DNA from: Desulfocapsa sp.
GTDB taxonomy: Bacteria; Desulfobacterota; Desulfobulbia; Desulfobulbales; Desulfocapsaceae
Reading direction: 5' to 3'
NCBI GenBank assembly: GCA_030635405.1
Contig: DAOVZA010000034.1
Coordinates: 1 to 10,732, forward strand
DNA length: 10,732 bases
A program made the position numbers and the translations under genes. Positions within the stretch are counted from its first letter, which is position 1, and every line of letters begins with the position of its first letter. Below are positions 6,448 through 10,732 of this stretch, piece after piece. The notes under the pieces are model-generated. The model was given only the letters and a program-made list of their open reading frames with translations, was not told the origin of the DNA and searched no databases.

Positions 6448-7740
6448 ATGTCAGAAAAACATGCAACATTGACCATAGATGACAAAAGCTACAAGCTCCC
6501 CATCGTCACAGGAACTGAAGGTGACAAAGCCATAGACATTCGTAAACTGCGATCCTCAAGCGGATACATCACCCTTGACTCCGGTTACATGAACACTGGA
6601 TCATGTAACTCAAATATTACTTTTCTCGATGGAGAAAAGGGTATTCTTAACTATCGTGGTTATGAAATTGAAACCCTTGCTGAAAACTGCTCCTTTGTGG
6701 AAGTATCATACCTGCTACTCATGGGAGAACTTCCCAACCAGACGCAACTCAATACATTCAGGGAACTTCTTGGTCGCTTTGCTCTTATCCATGAGGATAT
6801 GATTCATTTTTTCGATCACTTCCCTCCAAATGCACCACCGATGGCCATCCTCTCCACCATGGTCAATACACTTCAAAACTATTACCCTGAAATGTCGAAT
6901 GACACCAACGAAGAGCTGCCTGAAATTGCTGCTAGACTACTTTCAAAAATCAGAACCATTGCGGCGTTTTCCTATAAAAAATCCGTTGGACATCCGTTGG
7001 TATATCCCCGTTACGACCTCTCCTATTGCGGGAATTTTCTCAATATGATGTTTGACAAACCGGTTAAACCCTATGTGGTTCATCCTGAAGTTGTGGCCAC
7101 CCTTAACAAGTTGCTGATACTTCACGCTGATCATGAACAAAACTGTTCAACATCAACGGTTCGTCTTGTTGGAAGTGCCGGCGTAAATCTCTACACTTCC
7201 ATTTCAGCTGGCATCAGCGCCCTGTGGGGACCATTACACGGTGGAGCAAATCAGGCCGTTATTGAAATGCTTGAGGCCATTCATCGTGACGGAAATGATT
7301 TAGAAAAATTCATCAAAAAAGCCAAGGATCCAAATGATCCCTTTCGCCTCACTGGTTTTGGCCATCGGGTTTATAAAACATTTGACCCACGAGCCACAAT
7401 CATTAAACGTGCCTGTGCTCAAACACTGAAGGCTTTAAATGTTGACGATCCACTCCTTGATATTGCCATGGAACTTGAAGACGCTGCCAGAAATGATGAC
7501 TACTTCATCAGCAGAAACCTCTATCCGAACGTGGATTTTTATTCTGGTATTATATACAGGGCAATGGGGATTCCCACCAATATGTTCACGGTGATGTTTG
7601 CCATGGGAAGACTTCCCGGCTGGATTTCTCACTGGAGAGAGATGAGGCTCGACACTGACAACCTACGAATTGGAAGACCGCGCCAAGTTTACAATGGCCC
7701 AAAAAGACGAGATTTCGTTCCGCTTCACGAACGAGCTTAG
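6448..7740 (+). CDS. gltA: Citrate synthase, type II (GltA)
   Basis: This enzyme condenses oxaloacetate and acetyl-CoA to citrate, the entry step of the citric acid cycle. The 430-residue product aligns end to end with E. coli GltA as I remember it, including the short beta-rich N-terminal domain specific to type II (hexameric) enzymes. Active-site residues are H264 (GPLHGGAN), H306 (GFGHRVYK) and D363 (PNVDFYSG), with substrate-binding LHADHEQN (225-232). R163 and K167 (ARLLSK) and a Tyr at 145/146 match residues known to bind the inhibitor NADH in E. coli, so NADH regulation is plausible; E. coli Cys206 is Val here. The gene stands alone, with divergent thiE upstream and a hairpin after the stop. 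AGGT is only a weak ribosome site, but the N-terminal match supports this start. Confidence 0.96.
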   Translation: MSEKHATLTIDDKSYKLPIVTGTEGDKAIDIRKLRSSSGYITLDSGYMNTGSCNSNITFLDGEKGILNYRGYEIETLAENCSFVEVSYLLLMGELPNQTQLNTFRELLGRFALIHEDMIHFFDHFPPNAPPMAILSTMVNTLQNYYPEMSNDTNEELPEIAARLLSKIRTIAAFSYKKSVGHPLVYPRYDLSYCGNFLNMMFDKPVKPYVVHPEVVATLNKLLILHADHEQNCSTSTVRLVGSAGVNLYTSISAGISALWGPLHGGANQAVIEMLEAIHRDGNDLEKFIKKAKDPNDPFRLTGFGHRVYKTFDPRATIIKRACAQTLKALNVDDPLLDIAMELEDAARNDDYFISRNLYPNVDFYSGIIYRAMGIPTNMFTVMFAMGRLPGWISHWREMRLDTDNLRIGRPRQVYNGPKRRDFVPLHERA

Positions 7741-7752
7741 AACATACAAAAA

Positions 7753-7787
7753 GAGCCGCAGAAACTAAATATCAAATTCTGCGGTTC
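7753..7787. terminator. Stem-loop terminator between convergent gltA and the SUMF1-like gene
   Basis: GAGCCGCAGAA (7753-7763) pairs with TTCTGCGGTTC (7777-7787): 11 pairs with one G-T wobble and a 13-base loop. On the minus strand the stem is followed by CTTTTTGT, so it is a classic intrinsic terminator for the polA/SUMF1-like transcript. On the plus strand the tail is looser (ACCTTCCTTACTTTTCT), giving weaker termination of gltA. Confidence 0.7.
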
Positions 7788-7802
7788 ACCTTCCTTACTT
7801 TT

Positions 7803-8582
7803 CTAGTCAATACTTTTAGCAATCCGAAAGCCAAAATCAGAATCAGTGTAATCTACGGAGTAATACCCACGAGCAGCCGATCTACACGAATACGCCTGAT
7901 TAATCCAGGAACCACCACGGACAACTTTTTTCCTACCGTTTTCAGGGCCCAGTGGGTCTTTCTTTGGACTTATGGAATAGTATTTTTTATCATAGTTATC
8001 CTGCACCCATTCTGTCACGTTCCCATGCATATCATACAGTCCCCAGTTATTGGGTGATAGTTTCCCGACTGGATGTGTCTGTTTAGATGAGTTCTGTTCA
8101 AACCACGCGTGGGTAGAAAGTTTGGCACCCTCAGGATCGTTGCCATAACAATAGTTTGTTTCACTACCAGCACGTGCCGCATATTCCCATTCAGCTTCAG
8201 TCGGTAAACGATACGACTTACCTTTCTCAAACGCATTGAGCTCTTGGATAAACAGCTGCGCATCATTCCACGACACTTCATCAACAGGACGATCAGGTGA
8301 CTGGAAGTTACTGGGATTAATATTACCCATGACAGCTATCCACTGCTGTTGAGTAACTTCATACTTAGCAAGATAGAAGGATTTTGAAATGTGCACGGTG
8401 TGGCGTGGTCTTTCCTTGGAACTTCCGTCTTCAGATTCCCGTGTCCCCATTGAGAAACTTCCTGCAGGAACACGAACAAACTCCATATTAATGGCGTTTG
8501 TATATTCTTCAGCCTTTGTTGAATTTATAGTCACAAGCAAGACACCCACGACCACAGCTGAAATACAAAAAGATATTTTCAT
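7803..8582 (-). CDS. Secreted SUMF1/FGE-sulfatase-domain protein, probably not a formylglycine-generating enzyme
   Basis: A 259-residue exported protein. Residues 1-24 are a signal peptide (MKIS, hydrophobic core VVVGVLLV, likely cleavage after TKA). The rest is one formylglycine-generating-enzyme-type fold: MEFVRVPAGSFSMGT (33-47), ERPRHTVHI, YEVTQQQW, PVDEVSWNDA (99-108), YRLPTEAEWEYAARAG (124-139), GLYDMHGNVTEWVQD (181-195), VVRGGSW (220-226) and DFGFRI (249-254). In true enzymes a Cys pair follows GGSW (W-x-C-x4-C type). Here only one Cys (C233) is present and is displaced, so copper-dependent formylglycine formation is unlikely; a periplasmic binding or structural role is more plausible. 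Its ATG overlaps the polA stop (ATGA), so it is probably co-translated with polA, an odd pairing for an exported protein. The hairpin at 7753-7787 ends the transcript. Confidence 0.85.
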   Translation of the reverse strand: MKISFCISAVVVGVLLVTINSTKAEEYTNAINMEFVRVPAGSFSMGTRESEDGSSKERPRHTVHISKSFYLAKYEVTQQQWIAVMGNINPSNFQSPDRPVDEVSWNDAQLFIQELNAFEKGKSYRLPTEAEWEYAARAGSETNYCYGNDPEGAKLSTHAWFEQNSSKQTHPVGKLSPNNWGLYDMHGNVTEWVQDNYDKKYYSISPKKDPLGPENGRKKVVRGGSWINQAYSCRSAARGYYSVDYTDSDFGFRIAKSID

Positions 8583-10051
8583 CCCTTTGCCAAACTTTTC
8601 CCAATTTCAAAGTTCACAACCAGTGGGACATCAAGCTCTAGTGCCTCTTCCATTGCTGTTTTAACTATTTCCTTAGTGGCTTCCAGTTCATCTTCAGGAA
8701 GTTCAAAAACAAGCTCATCATGAATCTGCAGTAATAACCGTGCTGAAAGGTTTTCCTGCCGCAAAGCAGGAACAACCTTTATCATGGCAAGTTTGATAAT
8801 ATCAGCTGCTGTCCCTTGAATTGGAGTATTAATCGCAGTTCTTTCAGCAAACTCTCTTCGTGTTTTATTTTTTACATTTATCTCAGGGAGCATTCGTCTT
8901 CGATTTAGCAATGTAGTTACATAGCCATCATCTTTTGCCTGCTCCACGACGGTTCCCATAAATTCTTTTACACCGCCATAAAGATTGAAATATTTATCAA
9001 TAAATCGTGTCGCTTCTTTGCGACTGATATTCAACTGATTTGAAAGTCCGAAACTGGACATTCCATACACAATGCCAAAGTTTATGGATTTTGCAACACG
9101 GCGCATCTCAGAGGTAAGAAGCAGGGGTGACACCGCAAATAATTCAGAAGCAGTCCGTGCATGAATATCGTCTCCATTACGAAATGCGTGTAAAAGGGCC
9201 TCATCTTGCGAATAGTGAGCCAATACACGAAGATCAATCTGTGAATAATCCGCTGAAAGAAAAACAAGATCCTTACGTGGTACAAAGGCGTGTCTAATTC
9301 GATTCCCTTCTTCTGTGCGAATGGGAATATTCTGCATATTAGGATTACTCGACGACAACCTGCCGGTGGCAGTCACCGTTTGATTAAACGATGTGTGAAC
9401 TCGGCCAGAATCTGCATCGATTAGCTTCTTCAGCTTTTTCACATAGGTGGATTGCAATTTTGCAAGGATACGATAACGCATGATCTTGGCAGGAATTTCA
9501 TGTTTTGAAGCAAGCTTTTCCAAAACCTTCATATCCGTGGAATAGCCTGTTTTTGTTTTTCGGCCATGAGGGAGCTCTAGCTCATCAAAGAGTAAAACTC
9601 CAAGCTGTTTAGGCGAGTGAATATTAAAACTATATCCCGCCAGTTCATGGATTTCTTCCTGCAATTCGTCTAACTCTTGCTGGAACTCCTCTTCAAGTGA
9701 GTCAAGAACTGGTTCAGAAACTGTAATACCTGCCAGTTCCATCTCAGCCAGAATTGGAATGAGTGGTGTTTCCACATCAAGAAACAGCTCAAACTGCTTA
9801 AGTTCCTTTAGCAGGGGTTCGTAGTCCTGCCAAAGTAACAGAGCACCATACACATCCTCACAGCTATACTCACATGCCTTATCGAGTGAAACATAAGCAA
9901 AACAGTTCTCTTTTTTGGGATCTTCAACAACCTGATCAAAGGACGTTAAAGCACAATCACGCTCAAGGCAGAGTTCGTCAAGTTTTAATGATCGCCTGCT
10001 AGGCTCAGCAAGGTAAGCAGCAATCATAGAATCATACAGGGGGCTCTGCAA
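8579..10051 (-). CDS. polA: DNA polymerase I, C-terminal part (rest of 3'-5' exonuclease domain + polymerase domain), downstream of an in-frame TGA
   Basis: This is the second part of DNA polymerase I, which fills gaps in repair and Okazaki-fragment processing. It has 490 residues if translation starts at TTG 10051; the same frame is open back to 10060. It begins inside the exonuclease domain (QSPLYDSMIAAYL). Exo III is present (YSCED, 62-66; the Tyr and Asp match E. coli Y497 and D501). The polymerase domain is complete: TATGRLSSSNPNMQNIP (227-243), motif A DYSQIDLRVLAH (268-279, metal ligand D268), motif B RRVAKSINFGIVYG (317-330) and motif C QIHDELVFE (442-450, metal ligand D445). Nothing in it looks decayed. 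The reading frame matches that of the N-terminal part, so no frameshift is involved, only the TGA at 10061-10063. The stop overlaps the start of the SUMF1-like gene by ATGA. Confidence 0.85.
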   Translation of the reverse strand: MQSPLYDSMIAAYLAEPSRRSLKLDELCLERDCALTSFDQVVEDPKKENCFAYVSLDKACEYSCEDVYGALLLWQDYEPLLKELKQFELFLDVETPLIPILAEMELAGITVSEPVLDSLEEEFQQELDELQEEIHELAGYSFNIHSPKQLGVLLFDELELPHGRKTKTGYSTDMKVLEKLASKHEIPAKIMRYRILAKLQSTYVKKLKKLIDADSGRVHTSFNQTVTATGRLSSSNPNMQNIPIRTEEGNRIRHAFVPRKDLVFLSADYSQIDLRVLAHYSQDEALLHAFRNGDDIHARTASELFAVSPLLLTSEMRRVAKSINFGIVYGMSSFGLSNQLNISRKEATRFIDKYFNLYGGVKEFMGTVVEQAKDDGYVTTLLNRRRMLPEINVKNKTRREFAERTAINTPIQGTAADIIKLAMIKVVPALRQENLSARLLLQIHDELVFELPEDELEATKEIVKTAMEEALELDVPLVVNFEIGKSLAKG

Positions 10052-10062
10052 AGTAATGCCTC
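10049..10062 (-). promoter_or_regulatory. Candidate re-initiation site inside polA: Shine-Dalgarno overlapping the TGA plus TTG start
   Basis: On the minus strand the sequence is TGAGGCATTACTTTG. GAGG (10062-10059) overlaps the in-frame stop, and after a seven-base spacer comes TTG (10051-10049), in the polA frame. Spacing is ideal and TTG is an accepted bacterial start, so ribosomes ending at the TGA could restart here and make the C-terminal polymerase part separately. It may be a coincidence in Gly-containing coding sequence. Confidence 0.35.
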
Positions 10063-10063
10063 A
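10061..10063 (-). other. In-frame TGA interrupting polA
   Basis: Codons around it read YDYSVLKKS-TGA-GITLQSPLYDSM in one continuous frame. Both sides match DNA polymerase I. E. coli has ILANYGIEL here, as I recall it, which is one codon shorter than this sequence with the TGA counted. The stop may therefore be an extra codon in a surface loop rather than a replaced conserved residue. TGA ends other genes in this window normally (hflK, thiE, the end of polA). Confidence 0.9.
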
Positions 10064-10732
10064 TGATTTTTTCAGAACTGAATAATCATACTTGATATTA
10101 TGGCCAAGTTTAGGCAAGTCAGTAGATTCAAAGAATGGTCGAAGAGCTTCAAGAACAATGTTTTTCTGAAGCTGTCCCTCTGCAAGAGCATCATCTTCAG
10201 TGAAATGACCAACCGGAATATACCATGCAGAATCGAGATCGCTGCATAGTGATATACCAACCAGAGCAGCACGAGCAACATCGAGTGAAGTGGTTTCGGT
10301 ATCCATCACCATAAGCTTTGCTTTCTGAAAATGATTCACTACTTCCTGTAGATCTTCGGTGGTCTGTACCAACTTAAAACCATCTGTTGGAACGGGTATC
10401 GCTTTACTCTCGATTTTAACCATGCTCTCAAAACCAAGACGCGTATATAGCTCATTCAGCTTTTCATCATCAGGATCCTGAGGTAAATAGCCGGAAAGCT
10501 CAGCAGGTACATCCACATCATACTTCAGACGAATTAAATCCCTTGAAAGAAATGCCATATCTTTATTTTCAGCAAGACGTTCCTTCATTTTGGATTTTTT
10601 CATTCCATCCAGGTTCTCATAGACCCCTTCAAGAGTTCCATGTTCACCAATGAGTTTTTGAGCAGTCTTTGGACCCACTCCCGGAACACCTGGCACATTA
10701 TCGGAGGAATCGCCCATAAGTGAATAAAAATC
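10061..10732 (-). CDS. polA: DNA polymerase I, N-terminal part (5' nuclease end + first half of 3'-5' exonuclease domain), 5' end outside the window
   Basis: 223 residues are visible before the TGA; the true start lies beyond 10732. The first residues DFYSLMGDSSDNVPGVPGVG are the helix-hairpin-helix end of the 5' nuclease domain, which removes RNA primers and flaps. The 3'-5' exonuclease domain follows: Exo I MDTETTSLD (metal ligands Asp and Glu matching E. coli D355/E357) and Exo II GHNIKYDYSVL (Asp matching D424). The frame then stops at TGA 10061-10063, while homology continues directly in the downstream part at 8579-10051. Exo I and II are thus on this side of the stop and Exo III on the other, so neither piece alone has a complete proofreading site. 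If only this piece is made, it would be a 5' nuclease with half an exonuclease domain. Confidence 0.9.
   Translation of the reverse strand, partial: DFYSLMGDSSDNVPGVPGVGPKTAQKLIGEHGTLEGVYENLDGMKKSKMKERLAENKDMAFLSRDLIRLKYDVDVPAELSGYLPQDPDDEKLNELYTRLGFESMVKIESKAIPVPTDGFKLVQTTEDLQEVVNHFQKAKLMVMDTETTSLDVARAALVGISLCSDLDSAWYIPVGHFTEDDALAEGQLQKNIVLEALRPFFESTDLPKLGHNIKYDYSVLKKS

Noticed and set aside
6237..6485. 82-codon minus-strand frame antisense to the gltA start
   Set aside because: It overlaps the well-supported gltA N-terminus, has no ribosome site, and its Cys-rich product matches nothing familiar.
10020..10063. TGA in polA as a selenocysteine codon
   Set aside because: Only a weak five-pair stem (TGCAG/CTGTA around AGCCCC) follows the TGA, no redox role is known at this place in DNA polymerase I, and the codon seems to be extra relative to E. 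coli. It cannot be excluded, but it is not supported.
1..10732. Genetic code with TGA or TAG reassigned
   Set aside because: TGA ends hflK, thiE and polA, and TAG ends hflC, gltA and the SUMF1-like gene, all at positions expected from family lengths.

Overview
The window looks like chromosomal, mostly core-gene DNA of a Gram-negative anaerobe. My best guess is a deltaproteobacterium of the Desulfobulbales type (Desulfobacterota). This is an inference from family resemblance: a cytidylate-kinase-like/receiver fusion protein, an HflK/HflC pair, a secreted SUMF1-type protein and a hexameric-type citrate synthase. I saw no insertion sequence, phage gene, CRISPR array, tRNA or rRNA. Stop codons TAA, TAG and TGA all end normal genes here, so the standard code applies.

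Layout. (1) 1-1425, minus strand: the first codons of a response regulator at the window edge, a 405-residue pseudokinase/BON-like/receiver protein upstream of it, and a candidate 24-codon small ORF upstream of that. (2) 1426-1581: a divergent control region with a long imperfect inverted repeat. (3) 1582-4712, plus strand: a rhomboid membrane protease, then hflK and hflC, so three membrane-proteostasis genes in a row. (4) 4741-6164, minus strand: thiE and a zinc-ribbon protein gene coupled by a TGATG overlap; they converge on hflC across a palindromic terminator. (5) 6165-6447: divergent intergenic region. (6) 6448-7740, plus strand: gltA. (7) 7803-10732, minus strand: polA (5' end outside the window) followed by a secreted SUMF1/FGE-like gene that overlaps polA by ATGA. 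A terminator hairpin separates this pair from the convergent gltA.

The most unusual feature is in polA. The reading frame is cut by a single in-frame TGA (10061-10063) inside the 3'-5' exonuclease domain. Reading continues in the same frame on both sides, and every exonuclease and polymerase motif I looked for is intact. Nine bases after the TGA there is a TTG codon preceded by a well-spaced GAGG that overlaps the stop. The gene may carry a nonsense mutation or sequence error, may be read through, or may be expressed as two polypeptides by termination and re-initiation. The sequence alone cannot decide between these.
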